Origin: Rhodospirillaceae bacterium
Lineage (GTDB): Bacteria > Pseudomonadota > Alphaproteobacteria > GCA-2721365
Length of the DNA stretch: 64,000 nucleotides
Reading direction: 5' to 3'
Assembly (NCBI GenBank): GCA_002721365.1
Contig: PBKC01000042.1
Span: forward strand, 1 to 64,000
Shown: positions 9,107 through 17,699 of the stretch, piece by piece
How the letters are laid out: each line of letters opens with the position of its first letter
Numbering within the stretch: the stretch's first letter is position 1
Translations under genes and position numbers: made by a program
The notes under the pieces: generated by a model
Databases searched by the model: none
The model's input: the letters and a program-made list of their open reading frames with translations, nothing else
What the model was told of the DNA's origin: nothing

Positions 9107-9520
9107 TTACAGGCCGTCGTCGGTGCCGGCGGCGCGTTCGGCAGCCAGGTCGAAGTTCATCTCGACGCCGACGCCGTCCGGGTCCTTGCAGAAGATCTGG
9201 TAGCGTTCGCCGCCCGTCTGCGGCCGGCCTTCGAAGGTGATGCCGTGTTCGCGGAGGGTCCGCTTGGTGCCGGCCAGGTCGCTGGCGCGGAAGGCGAAGT
9301 GGTTGACGCGGCCAAGGTTGCGGGCCGGCGGGGTGTCGCGGACGACGATATGGACGCAGGCGCTGTCCTCGGCGCTGCCCAGCTTGAACCACGCGCCGCC
9401 GAACGGGAAGTCGGGCCGGAAATCAGCCTGTTCGAGACCGAGGATTCTCAGATAGAAGGCCTTCGATGCTTCGAGGTCGTTGGTGACGATGTTGATATGG
9501 TCGAGGGATTGCAGCGGCAT
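9107..9520 (-). CDS. VOC-family (glyoxalase/dioxygenase fold) protein
   Basis: The 137-residue single-domain vicinal oxygen chelate protein starts with LDHINIVTNDLEASKAFY and ends near FCKDPDGVGVEMNF. The metal-binding positions are His in DHINI, His in VNHFAF and Glu in GVEMNF. Members include glyoxalases, epimerases and ring-cleavage dioxygenases, and the reaction here cannot be assigned. The start is three bases downstream of the amidase stop, so the two genes form an operon. Confidence 0.85.
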   Translation of the reverse strand: MPLQSLDHINIVTNDLEASKAFYLRILGLEQADFRPDFPFGGAWFKLGSAEDSACVHIVVRDTPPARNLGRVNHFAFRASDLAGTKRTLREHGITFEGRPQTGGERYQIFCKDPDGVGVEMNFDLAAERAAGTDDGL

Positions 9521-9523
9521 CGG

Positions 9524-10939
9524 TCACTTGTCCTGTGCAACGGTCCGGTCGTCAGTGGGCATCACGAACGGGTGTGCCTGCTCGTATGCTCCGCTGGCGC
9601 GCAATACTAGGTCCTCGCGGAACTTCGCCGCAACGATCTGCATGGCTACAGGCAGCCCATCCGACGCGAAACCGCAGGGGACGGTTGCCGCCGGCTGCTG
9701 GGTCAGGTTGAAGGGATAGGTGAAGGGTGACCATTCCCACCATCGAGTCATGCCGGTCCCCGGCGGCACCTCATGCCCGACCGGGAAGGCGGTGATGGGA
9801 AGCTGGGGCGTGATCAGCAGGTCGTAATCCCGGTGGAAAAGCTGCATGTGCCGGCCCAGCGTCTCCCGCCGCTGCTCGGCCCGGCGGTAGTCCAGCGCCG
9901 AGAGCGTGCGCGCCGGGTCCGCGAGCGCCAGCACCGGCGGCTCGACCTGGGCGCGCTGGGCTTCGGTCATTCCGTCGGTGCCGAGGGCGAGACCCACCGA
10001 CCACATCAGGCCCGTCGTTTCGAACGGATCGTCGAAGACCGCGCCGACGTCTTCGACGATGGCGCCCATGTCCGCGAACCGCTGCACACCCGCCTCGACC
10101 AGCCGGGCGACCTCGGGATCGACGTCGGCATAGCCGAGATCGCGGCTGTAGGCGATCTTCAACCCCTTTACCCCGCCGTCCACATAACGGCGGTAGTCGA
10201 GCGCCCGGCCGGGTGCCGCGTACCAGTCGCGGAGGTCGGGCTCGGCGATCACCGTCAGCATCAGCGCCGCGTCGCCGACGGTGCGGCTGATCGGGCCGGA
10301 ATGCCACAGGGTCAGCATGACGCTGTGGGGATGGACCGGCACCGTGCCGAAGGTCGGCTTGATGCCGTAGAGGCCGCAGAAGCCGGCCGGCATGCGGATC
10401 GACCCGCCGCCGTCGGTCGCCAGATGGAGCGTGCCCATGCCGAGCGCCGCCGCCGCCGCTGCGCCGCCGCTGCTGCCCCCGGGTGTCCGCTCGGGGTTCC
10501 AGGGGTTGCGGGTGATGCCGGTCAGCGCACAGTCGGTCACGCCCTTCCAGCCGAACTCCGGCGTCGTCGTCTTGCCGAGGAAGACAGCGCCGTGCTCGCG
10601 GAGCCGGGCGACGCCGGCGGAGTCCTCGGCCGAAGGGCCGGGGTCGCTGGTGAGCGAGCCGCGCCGTGTCGGCCAGCCGGCGACGAACAGCAGGTCCTTG
10701 ACCGTGGTCGGCACGCCGTCGACGAGGCCGGCCGGCTCGCCTTTCCGCCAGCGTTCCTCGGCGGCGCGAGCGTCGGCCAACGCTCTGTCGCCGTCGACGA
10801 CGACGAAGGCGTTGTAGGTGCCGTTCACCTGATCGATGCGGGCGAGTGCGGCCTCGGTCGCTTCGACGGGGGACAGGGCCCCGCTTTGGAATCCCGCGAC
10901 CAGATCGGTCGCGGACATCATGCAGAGATCATCGGCCAT
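9524..10939 (-). CDS. Amidase signature family hydrolase
   Basis: The 471-residue cytoplasmic amidase has the Ser-cisSer-Lys triad: Lys in TVKDLLF, the Gly/Ser-rich segment TPGGSSGGAAAA, and the nucleophile Ser in DGGGSIRMPA. Length is typical for AS-family amidases that cleave carboxamides, and for some aryl-acylamidases. It is the first gene of a two-gene unit with the VOC protein. It is not GatA by context, because no gatB or gatC is present, and the C-terminal half is of the general amidase type. The substrate is unknown. Confidence 0.88.
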   Translation of the reverse strand: MADDLCMMSATDLVAGFQSGALSPVEATEAALARIDQVNGTYNAFVVVDGDRALADARAAEERWRKGEPAGLVDGVPTTVKDLLFVAGWPTRRGSLTSDPGPSAEDSAGVARLREHGAVFLGKTTTPEFGWKGVTDCALTGITRNPWNPERTPGGSSGGAAAAAALGMGTLHLATDGGGSIRMPAGFCGLYGIKPTFGTVPVHPHSVMLTLWHSGPISRTVGDAALMLTVIAEPDLRDWYAAPGRALDYRRYVDGGVKGLKIAYSRDLGYADVDPEVARLVEAGVQRFADMGAIVEDVGAVFDDPFETTGLMWSVGLALGTDGMTEAQRAQVEPPVLALADPARTLSALDYRRAEQRRETLGRHMQLFHRDYDLLITPQLPITAFPVGHEVPPGTGMTRWWEWSPFTYPFNLTQQPAATVPCGFASDGLPVAMQIVAAKFREDLVLRASGAYEQAHPFVMPTDDRTVAQDK

Positions 10940-10996
10940 GCTGCGCCCCCGTTGTCAAAGCCGTGTGGAGCAAGGTGACACGACCGGTCGGCCCTG

Positions 10997-11956
10997 TCAG
11001 CGCGGTTCGGGAGGGTGGGTCTCGAAGCGCTCGAACAGGCTCAAGAGCGAGCGCTGGAACTCGACGTCGACCTGGGCGAGGCCGCGGAATCGTTCCGGCA
11101 GCGGCTCCATCAGCGCTTCGGCAGGGCTGTCGCCGCGGTTCCAGGCGGTACGCGCGAAGTCATCGAGATAGGCGAGATAGGCGTCGAGGGTGTCGAGCAT
11201 CGCCGGGTCATTGACCAGGGGGCCGTGTCCCGGCACCAGCTCTCTCCAGTTCATGGCTTTCAGCGCGGCGACATGGGCGCGCCAGGTCGGGATGTCGGCG
11301 TGGGGCACGGTGGCGGCGCGGCCGATGAAAACCAGATCGCCGGCGAACAGGGTCCGGGTCTTCTCGTCGAAGACGATCAGGTCGCCGGGCGTATGGCCGC
11401 CGGTCATCGGGGTCACCGTGATCGCGCGGCCGCCGAGGTCGATCGTCTGCGGAGTCTCGACCGCGAGCGTCGGGGCGCCGATCCTGGTCCCCGCCGTCCA
11501 AGCCTCACCGACCAGCTCGGTCATGAAGCCCAGCAGCGTCTCGCCTTCGCGTGCCAACAGCTTCGCCGCCGCCGGGTGCATCAGGACGGGAATGCCCGCC
11601 TCGACCGTCGCCTCGATGCCGAAGGCGTGGTCGGGATGGTGATGCGTCACCACGGCCTCTTTCACCGGCAGCTCTGTGACGCCCCGGATCGTGTCCAGGA
11701 GCTGCTGGGCGAAGAGTGCGGTCGGGCCAGGGTCGATCGCCAGCACGGCTTCGTCGCCGACGATGAAGCCGCTGTTGGCGATGGCGCCGCCATTCTCCGG
11801 CGTCAGCGCGTCCTGGGCTCCCCATAGAACGTAAACTCCGTCGGCAACCGCTTCCGGCGCGAGGTGATAGTCAGGGGCTTCCGCCCTGACGGCGCCGGGC
11901 AGGAAGCCGACGGCCAGCGACAGGAGGAAGACGCCGGCGAGATGGCGCCGGGCCAT
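10997..11956 (-). CDS. Secreted metallo-beta-lactamase-fold hydrolase, quinoprotein-relay type
   Basis: The 319-residue zinc hydrolase has an N-terminal signal peptide (MARRHLAGVFLLSLAVG, cleavage near VRAEA). Zn-site motifs are THHHPDHAFG, GGHTPGD, FAGDLVF and VPGHGP. It resembles the 'quinoprotein relay system zinc metallohydrolase' family, which is found beside SoxYZ-like carriers near PQQ-dependent dehydrogenases. Here too it is four bases downstream of such a carrier gene. It probably acts in the periplasm. The substrate is unknown and no PQQ enzyme is in the window. Confidence 0.82.
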   Translation of the reverse strand: MARRHLAGVFLLSLAVGFLPGAVRAEAPDYHLAPEAVADGVYVLWGAQDALTPENGGAIANSGFIVGDEAVLAIDPGPTALFAQQLLDTIRGVTELPVKEAVVTHHHPDHAFGIEATVEAGIPVLMHPAAAKLLAREGETLLGFMTELVGEAWTAGTRIGAPTLAVETPQTIDLGGRAITVTPMTGGHTPGDLIVFDEKTRTLFAGDLVFIGRAATVPHADIPTWRAHVAALKAMNWRELVPGHGPLVNDPAMLDTLDAYLAYLDDFARTAWNRGDSPAEALMEPLPERFRGLAQVDVEFQRSLLSLFERFETHPPEPR

Positions 11957-11960
11957 GGCG

Positions 11961-12731
11961 TTACATCGTCGGCGGGTTGGACGTGAACTCGAACAGCAGC
12001 CCCTTGCTGTCGCGGGCGTCGATCTTGACGCTCTGCTGGCGTTCCGGCAGGTCGAGGATGATGGTCGGATCGCTCGCCATCGCCGCCGAGGTGTGCAGGT
12101 CTGCGACGGGGCCGTGATCGTCGGTAATGGTCATCGATTCGATGTAATAGGCGGGGATCGGCGTTCCGTCGTCCTGGGTGGCGAAGCCGGTGTCCATCGG
12201 GTGGTTGATCTTGAACTTGAGCCGGCTGGCGCCGCCTACGCGGTCGAAGGTCTTGGCGGCGATCGCCCCCAGTTCGCTCGCGCCCCCTTCGGGATTGGGG
12301 GTCGAGCAGCCGCCCTGGGTCATCACCGTGACGAAGGTCGAGGCGACGTGCCACACGCCGTCCGGGGTGCGGGCGGCGGCGCGAACCGGCGTGGACTGCT
12401 CCAGCCGCATATCGAGGCCGACGGATTCGATCGGGCGATAGGGCGTCATCCTGATGACGCCCTGGATGGGATTGTTCTCGGCGATGACGACGAATTCCTC
12501 GACGTCGTGCAGGTCGCCCACGAACTTGGCCACCATCGGCACGCTGAAAGCGGTTTCGACGCGCTCCGGCATCATCAGACGGATGCTGTCGTCGAAGGCG
12601 ATCGTGCCGCCGCCGAGATGCTCGGCGCGGATCGTCTCCCACATTTCGGACTTCATGGGATCGGCCTGCTGAGCCTGGGCAGCCGTCATCCACAGCAGGG
12701 CGCTCAAGCCGATCGCAAGTCTCGCCAACAT
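11961..12731 (-). CDS. Quinoprotein dehydrogenase-associated SoxYZ-like carrier protein
   Basis: The 256-residue exported protein fuses a SoxY-like and a SoxZ-like domain. A signal peptide (MLARLAIGLSALLWMTAAQAQ) is followed by the SoxY-like part, which ends with TQGGCSTPN; that lone Cys would be the carrier residue. The SoxZ-like part holds KFKINHPMDTG. The ATG at 12731 was chosen over a codon 29 residues upstream because it gives a clean signal peptide and follows GGAG. The family accompanies PQQ-dependent alcohol dehydrogenases. It is co-transcribed with the MBL hydrolase (4-bp gap). Confidence 0.83.
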   Translation of the reverse strand: MLARLAIGLSALLWMTAAQAQQADPMKSEMWETIRAEHLGGGTIAFDDSIRLMMPERVETAFSVPMVAKFVGDLHDVEEFVVIAENNPIQGVIRMTPYRPIESVGLDMRLEQSTPVRAAARTPDGVWHVASTFVTVMTQGGCSTPNPEGGASELGAIAAKTFDRVGGASRLKFKINHPMDTGFATQDDGTPIPAYYIESMTITDDHGPVADLHTSAAMASDPTIILDLPERQQSVKIDARDSKGLLFEFTSNPPTM

Positions 12732-12813
12732 CGCCGTATTCTCCGTTTCAACAATGCGCCGCGAGTATGCCCCCTCGCAGGGGGCGGAAGCAAATCGGAG
12801 ACGGGAACGGATT

Positions 12814-12908
12814 GTCATCGCGAGGCCCGTGGGGCCGTGGCGATCCAGTTCGGCGCGCCGGAAGCGAGGGCATTGAATTGCCGCGTCGCTTCGCTCCTCG
12901 CAATGACG
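12814..12908. repeat. Intergenic palindromic repeat, family B copy 2
   Basis: The ends GTCATCGCGAGG and CCTCGCAATGAC frame an interior with GGCGATCCAG and GAATTGCCGCG. This is the same architecture as the copies at 9012-9093 and 54144-54230. It lies between the SoxYZ-like gene and the second molybdenum hydroxylase. Confidence 0.85.
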
Positions 12909-12917
12909 AGGATTGGC

Positions 12918-12955
12918 CGGAAAAGAAGGCGGGGCCGGCTCATGGCCGGCCCCGG
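12918..12955 (-). terminator. Terminator of the second molybdenum hydroxylase operon
   Basis: A 9-bp perfect stem GGGGCCGGC / GCCGGCCCC with a 5-base loop spans 12931-12953. Read on the minus strand it is followed by GCCTTCTTTTCC. It is placed right after the large subunit stop, separating that operon from the SoxYZ-like/MBL unit. Confidence 0.75.
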
Positions 12956-12963
12956 TTTCCAGG

Positions 12964-15402
12964 TCAGGCGCTCTTCAGCGCTTCCTTCAGCTTGTCGGGC
13001 GTGATCGGCATGTGCCGCACCCGCGCGCCGACGGCGTTGAAGATCGCGTTGGCGACCGCCGGGGCGACCACCGTCGATGCCGGCTCGCCGACGCCGCTCG
13101 GGTGGTTGCCGGACTCGACCAGCACGACGTCGATTTCCGGCACCTGGTGCAGACGGATCGGCACGTAGGTGTCGAAGTTCCCCTGCTCGAACGCGCCGTC
13201 CTTGAAGGTCAGCCGCTCGGTCAGGATCTGGCTGGCGCCCCACAGTGCGCTGCCCTTGATCTGGGCGATGGCGTTCTGCGGGTTGACGGCGATGCCCATG
13301 TCCATGGCGATCGTCAGCTTGTCGATCGAGAAGACCCCGGATTCCGGATCCACGGTCACCTCGGCTGCGCCGGCGACCCAGGTCGGGCTCTGGCGTTCCT
13401 CGGCCGAGGACACGGCGACACCCATGCCCCGGTTCTTGCCCATCGTCTTCGAGCCGTAGCCTGCCTTGCCGGCGGCGACGCGAAGGACGTTGGCCAAGCG
13501 CTTGGCCCCGCCGACGGTGGCGGATTCATAGGGAATCCACGTCCCGTCCTGCGGCCAGGGCAGCGACAGCCACAGCCGGTCCATGTAGTAGTCGGACGGC
13601 GTCCCCGGCGCATAGCCCGCGTTGGGGATGTCGCGTCCGCCGCCCTTGCCGTCGAGCAGGCTCAGGCGGAACTCCACCGGATCGAGACCGAGCTTGTGCG
13701 CCACCTCGTCGAGGAAGCTCTCGACCACGAACATGTTGTAGGAGTTCGAGACCGTCCTCAGGGCCGAGGCCTGCACCGCCCAAGTGGTGCGGTCGTCGTT
13801 GATCGCCCGGACCGTATGGTTGGGGATGTCGTACCAATGATCGCTGCCGCCGATCGACCACTGGTCGATATCGCGCCCCGATCCATCGTCGGCATCGAGC
13901 TGCAGCCAGTCCGAGCCGTATTTTTCGCCGACGCCGAAGCGGGCCCCCATCCAGCCGCAGACGATGTCGTGCTGCATGCCGGACAGCTTGCCGTCCTTCA
14001 GGGCGGCCTTGAACTTATGCAGCGTCGGCGTCCGCGCGAAGCTGGTGGCCAGCTCGGTCTCGCGGGTATGGATCAGCTTGACCGGACGGCCGATATCGGC
14101 GCTGGCGAAGGCCGCGGCGATGATCTCGTCGTAGTCCTGCTTGCCGCCGAAGCCGCCGCCGACCAGGAACTGGTGGACGATGACCTTGATCTCGCTGGCA
14201 TCCTGACCCGTCGCGGCCGCCAGCACGCCGGTAAGCGTCATGCGGGCGAACGACGTGCTCTGGGTGCCGATATAGACGTGCCACGTATCGCCGACCTTGT
14301 GGACGGTGGCGTTCCGGGGCTCCATCGCCGCATGGCACACCATGTCGGTGGTGTATTCCATCTCCAGCACGTCGTCGGCGGCGGCCATCGCCGCCCCGGT
14401 GTCGCCTTCCAGGACCCAGGGCGCGCCCTGGCTCGGATCGGCCTGGAGATCATGGTAGGTCGCCATGATGTCTTCGAGCGACAGGTCGCCATACGGCCCG
14501 GCATCCCATTCGACCTTGAGGGCCTTGGCAGCCTTCATGGCCTGGGGGAACTTCTCGGCCAGCGCCAGCACCCAACCGGTGCACTTGCCGGAGGAGTCGT
14601 TGACGATCACCGACTTGAGGAAACCGGGGATCTTCTTGGCTTCCGTCTCGTCGACGCTCAGCGCTTTCGCCTTGTAGCGACTGCGCGGCATGACCAGGGC
14701 GCCGTAGCACATGTTCGGCACGAACACGTCGATGCCGTACTGTGCCTTGCCGTTGGTCTTCTGCGGAATGTCGATCGCCGGGATCGACTTGCCGACGATC
14801 TTGTAGTTGCCGCGCGGCTTGGGCTCGACCTTCCGGAAGTCGTCCGGATAGGCGAAGGTCCGCTCGATCGTGGCCTGCTGCAGAATGTCGCGATAGGCGA
14901 TCGACCGGCCCGAGGCCTTGTCGACGACCTTGCTGTTTTCCGCGTAGCAGTCGGCTTCATTGGCGCCGAGCAGCTTGGCGGCGGCCTCGATCAGGGCGAT
15001 GCGGCCGGCCGCACCGGCGCGCGACAGACGGTCGAACTCGGTGGTCACCGAGCCGCTGTTCACGGTGTAGGCGAGACCGTACTTGGCAAAGTTCTCGGCG
15101 CTGCCTTCCGGGTAGTCGAGGACGACGTGGTTCCAGTCGACCTCCAGCTCCTCGGCGATGATCTGGGCGAGGGCGGTGCCGATATGCTGGCCCATCTCGG
15201 TCTTGACGATGTGCATCGTGGTGATGCCGTCAGGCGTGATGGTGAACCAGATCGACGGGGTGAACTGGCTCATCCCCGCCGCCTTCGCTTCCGCGAGACC
15301 GCCGAGGCTGACGGGGAGGGCGATCGACAGCATCGCCGCCGAGCCGACGGCACCGGAACGGACCAGGAAGTCGCGCCGCGTCAGTGTGGTTTGCTCAAGC
15401 AT
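12964..15402 (-). CDS. Molybdopterin-binding large subunit, xanthine oxidase family (second copy)
   Basis: The 812-residue protein is homologous to the one at 1202-3484. It carries a Tat signal (LTRRDFLVRSGAVG), the cofactor loop VGGGFGGKQDYD and the C-terminal catalytic GVGEP, followed by PAVANAIFNAVGARVR. It has about 50 more residues than the first copy; part of this is a segment around GKGGGRDIPNAGY. The ATG at 15402 overlaps the small subunit stop by 8 bases. The protein should be exported with its 2Fe-2S partner and oxidise an aldehyde or heterocycle. Divergence between the two copies argues against recent duplication. Confidence 0.92.
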   Translation of the reverse strand: MLEQTTLTRRDFLVRSGAVGSAAMLSIALPVSLGGLAEAKAAGMSQFTPSIWFTITPDGITTMHIVKTEMGQHIGTALAQIIAEELEVDWNHVVLDYPEGSAENFAKYGLAYTVNSGSVTTEFDRLSRAGAAGRIALIEAAAKLLGANEADCYAENSKVVDKASGRSIAYRDILQQATIERTFAYPDDFRKVEPKPRGNYKIVGKSIPAIDIPQKTNGKAQYGIDVFVPNMCYGALVMPRSRYKAKALSVDETEAKKIPGFLKSVIVNDSSGKCTGWVLALAEKFPQAMKAAKALKVEWDAGPYGDLSLEDIMATYHDLQADPSQGAPWVLEGDTGAAMAAADDVLEMEYTTDMVCHAAMEPRNATVHKVGDTWHVYIGTQSTSFARMTLTGVLAAATGQDASEIKVIVHQFLVGGGFGGKQDYDEIIAAAFASADIGRPVKLIHTRETELATSFARTPTLHKFKAALKDGKLSGMQHDIVCGWMGARFGVGEKYGSDWLQLDADDGSGRDIDQWSIGGSDHWYDIPNHTVRAINDDRTTWAVQASALRTVSNSYNMFVVESFLDEVAHKLGLDPVEFRLSLLDGKGGGRDIPNAGYAPGTPSDYYMDRLWLSLPWPQDGTWIPYESATVGGAKRLANVLRVAAGKAGYGSKTMGKNRGMGVAVSSAEERQSPTWVAGAAEVTVDPESGVFSIDKLTIAMDMGIAVNPQNAIAQIKGSALWGASQILTERLTFKDGAFEQGNFDTYVPIRLHQVPEIDVVLVESGNHPSGVGEPASTVVAPAVANAIFNAVGARVRHMPITPDKLKEALKSA

Positions 15403-15865
15403 TTTCCGCCTCCTGCGCGATCTCGGCAGCCCGACGCACCGCGTCGACGATGCGGGAATAGGTCGCGCACCGGCAGAGGTTGCCGTCCATGGCGTCGACG
15501 ATTTCTTCGTTGGTCGGGCTGGGATTGCGGGCGATGAATGCCGCCGCCTGCATGATCTGCCCCGACTGGCAGTAGCCGCACTGCGGGACCTGCTTCTCGA
15601 TCCAGGCCTTCTGCACCGGATGAGCATCGGCGTGGTGCAGGCCTTCGATGGTGGTGATCATGGATCCTTCGACGTCGGCGACCGTCGTCAAGCACGACCG
15701 GACCGCCTGGCCGTCGACATGGACGGTGCACGACCCGCACAGGCCGGCGCCGCATCCGAACTTCGTCCCCGTAAGCTGCAGTTCCTCGCGGATGACCCAC
15801 AACAACGGTGTGTCCGGCTCCGTATCGACGAAATAGCTGTGACCGTTGATTGTTAGATTTGCCAT
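15395..15865 (-). CDS. (2Fe-2S) small subunit of the second molybdenum hydroxylase
   Basis: The 156-residue protein has both cluster domains: GCGAGLCGSCTVHVDG, then [10 protein letters not shown] and NLCRCATY. It transfers electrons from the molybdenum subunit encoded directly downstream. It is paralogous to 747-1199, and the gene order small-large is the same. The start is preceded by GGGGAG. The 429-bp region upstream contains a Fur-like box, which fits an iron-dependent enzyme, though the box is distant. Confidence 0.92.
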   Translation of the reverse strand: MANLTINGHSYFVDTEPDTPLLWVIREELQLTGTKFGCGAGLCGSCTVHVDGQAVRSCLTTVADVEGSMITTIEGLHHADAHPVQKAWIEKQVPQCGYCQSGQIMQAAAFIARNPSPTNEEIVDAMDGNLCRCATYSRIVDAVRRAAEIAQEAENA

Positions 15866-15980
15866 GGTTCAGGAAGCTCCCCTGCCATTACCCCAAGTTT
15901 CTTCGTCTCGGCCCCGACCGAGCGAAGGAAATGTCGTTGAGACGATCAATGCTCGCACCAGTCGGGCCGATTCGTCCACG

Positions 15981-16014
15981 CAAAACAAAAGCCGCCCAAA
16001 ATATGAGCGGGCTT
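15981..16014 (-). terminator. Possible weak terminator (minus strand)
   Basis: AAGCC (15989-15993) can pair with GGCTT (16010-16014), and on the minus strand the stem runs into TTTTGTTTTG. The stem is short, so this is tentative. It would stop read-through from the peptidase gene or end a small transcript begun near 16140. Confidence 0.35.
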
Positions 16015-16142
16015 CTAGTCTGTTCAGTGTTGATAATCCCTGGAGATCAGGCGGTTAGGGTTTTTGGGGATGCGGCGGGGAGCCCCTTGCCAAATCTCGT
16101 GGCACGTTTGCTGATCACTTAGTCAGTACAACGCGCATTTTC

Positions 16143-16165
16143 TGCGAATAAGTATCATTATCGCA
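16143..16165 (-). promoter_or_regulatory. Fur-like iron box
   Basis: Read on the minus strand, GATAATGATACTTATTCGC (16162-16144) matches 15 of 19 positions of the Fur consensus. It is the core of a 23-bp imperfect dyad with TGCGA / TCGCA ends. It lies 278 bp upstream of the 2Fe-2S subunit start, so the regulated transcript may be either that operon or a small RNA. Confidence 0.5.
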
Positions 16166-16294
16166 ATTGAGGTGAGATTTACCTCTGCTCATCTCAATGA
16201 ACGGTAGAGAAACCCAACCATGGATAGCGAAATTCCTCTTTCGCACAATTAAGGCGTGTCGAGGCGCGGGGCAGCGGGAGCCAGGACTCCGCGT

Positions 16295-17635
16295 TCAACT
16301 CTTCCGTTCGGAGGTCCGAATAATGTCCTGGGCGCGGAGCCAGCCGGGCGAGCCCTCGGGGAACTTCCGCGAAGCCCGTTCCGCTTGCAGATGCGCGTCC
16401 CCCATGCGGCCGGTCAGCAGGGCTTCTTCGGCGCTGGCGAGCGCGGACTCATCGAGCTGATCGAGCCGGCCATAGCTGATCGCCAGCAAACGCCAGGACA
16501 GGGCATTTCTCGGATCGAGGCGTGTCGCGTCCTTGAGCTGCCCGACCGCGCTTTCCAGCTGTGACTCCTTCCCCGACTCGACCAGGACCTGGGCCAAAGA
16601 CGTCAGCAGCAACGGATCGTTGGGTTTCAGCTCGTTGGCCATCCGATACGGCTCAAGCGCTTCGTCGAGGCGGCCGTTCTCGAACAGCATCTGGCCTTTG
16701 AGTTCCTGGAAGAACGGATCCTGGGGGCGCTCCGCGATCAGCGCGTCGATGTCCTTCAACGCGGCGTCGATGTCGGGAATGCGATAGGTGGCGATCGCGC
16801 GCGCATAGCGTGCCGGCAGGCTCTGGTCTTCGTCCGGATAACGGAGGAAGGTCTGGTTCGGCGGCCTCAGGAAGCCCATCAGCTTGGCGACCATCCGGGC
16901 GTGGCGCTCGACGTAGACCGCGTTCGGCTTCGCGTCGGTATAAGGCGACACCTTCACATGTTGAGCGATCGAATCGATACGCTCGCTCGACAGCGGATGG
17001 GTGCGGAGATAGGGGTCCTGATTGGACGCATACAGGAGTTCCTGTCCCGACAGGATATCGAGGAAATCCAGCATGCCCTTGGACGATTGGCCGGTCTCGT
17101 CCAGCAGCTTCAGCGCCGCCTGATCCGCCGAACGTTCCTGGGTGCGCGTATAGGCGAGAAGCGAGCGGAGCGCTGTCTGCTGCCCGCCCATCATTACGGC
17201 GCTGCCGACATCGCCGCCGCCGGCGATCGCCGCGCCGAGACCCAGAAGCATGGACAGCAGAGCCTGGGTGTTGGCCGCTGCCGTCGCCTCTCCCGAGCGC
17301 GCCAGATGGCCGCCCGCGATATGGCCGATTTCGTGGGCGATGACGCCGATCAACTGGTTCGGCGTCTCCGTGCGCATGATCAGGCCGGTATTGATGAACA
17401 GGTTCTGCCCGCCTGCGACGAAGGCGTTCAGCGTATCGTCATTGACCAGGATGATATTGACCACATCCGGCGTCAGCCCCGCTGCCTCCAGCAGTGGCGT
17501 TGCGTACATGCGGATGGTATCTTCCGATTCAGAATCCCGAATCAGGGACAAACCCTGCGCCCAACTCCGGTGTGCGGTGGTCCCCACAGCCAGAACAAGC
17601 GCCAGGATGACGATAGCGACCGGTCTCGCGCGCAA
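16295..17635 (-). CDS. bepA: BepA/YfgC-type periplasmic M48 metalloprotease with TPR domain
   Basis: This is a periplasmic protease and chaperone of outer-membrane protein assembly, about 446 residues. The signal peptide begins RARPVAIVILALVLAVG. The M48 catalytic domain has the zinc motif HEIGHIAGGH and a later ERSADQAAL with the third ligand Glu. The C-terminal half has TPR-like helices (ALKDIDALIAERPQDPF, LEPYRMANELKPNDP). The TTG at 17635 is preferred over the TTG at 17662 because AAAAGGG lies 8 bases upstream and it gives a cleaner signal peptide. It diverges from the GGT-like lipoprotein gene. Confidence 0.88.
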   Translation of the reverse strand: MRARPVAIVILALVLAVGTTAHRSWAQGLSLIRDSESEDTIRMYATPLLEAAGLTPDVVNIILVNDDTLNAFVAGGQNLFINTGLIMRTETPNQLIGVIAHEIGHIAGGHLARSGEATAAANTQALLSMLLGLGAAIAGGGDVGSAVMMGGQQTALRSLLAYTRTQERSADQAALKLLDETGQSSKGMLDFLDILSGQELLYASNQDPYLRTHPLSSERIDSIAQHVKVSPYTDAKPNAVYVERHARMVAKLMGFLRPPNQTFLRYPDEDQSLPARYARAIATYRIPDIDAALKDIDALIAERPQDPFFQELKGQMLFENGRLDEALEPYRMANELKPNDPLLLTSLAQVLVESGKESQLESAVGQLKDATRLDPRNALSWRLLAISYGRLDQLDESALASAEEALLTGRMGDAHLQAERASRKFPEGSPGWLRAQDIIRTSERKS

Positions 17636-17699
17636 ATTCGGACCCTTTTCGATTCGACTCAAAGCTAGGTGGGCGCCTCGACCCCGTCAATGCGGCGCC

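Larger units (their letters stand above)
15866..16294. other. Intergenic region with Fur-like box and possible small transcript, 429 bp
   Basis: No protein gene is convincing here. The segment lies downstream of the M48 peptidase gene and upstream of the 2Fe-2S subunit gene, both on the minus strand. It is AT-richer than its surroundings at 16060-16200. It contains a 23-bp dyad that matches the Fur consensus (16143-16165) and, further along the minus strand, a weak hairpin with a T-rich tail (15981-16014). Confidence 0.5.

Noticed and set aside
12913..15537. An 874-residue open frame opposite the second molybdenum hydroxylase
   Set aside because: The minus strand encodes a full-length conserved enzyme; the plus frame is low complexity and lacks any domain.
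15850..16122. Small protein gene of 90 residues on the plus strand
   Set aside because: No ribosome binding site, overlaps the 2Fe-2S gene start, and the composition is not coding-like.
17250..17699. N-terminal extension of the GGT-like protein from 17250
   Set aside because: It would overlap the divergent bepA gene for 380 bases and hide the lipobox.
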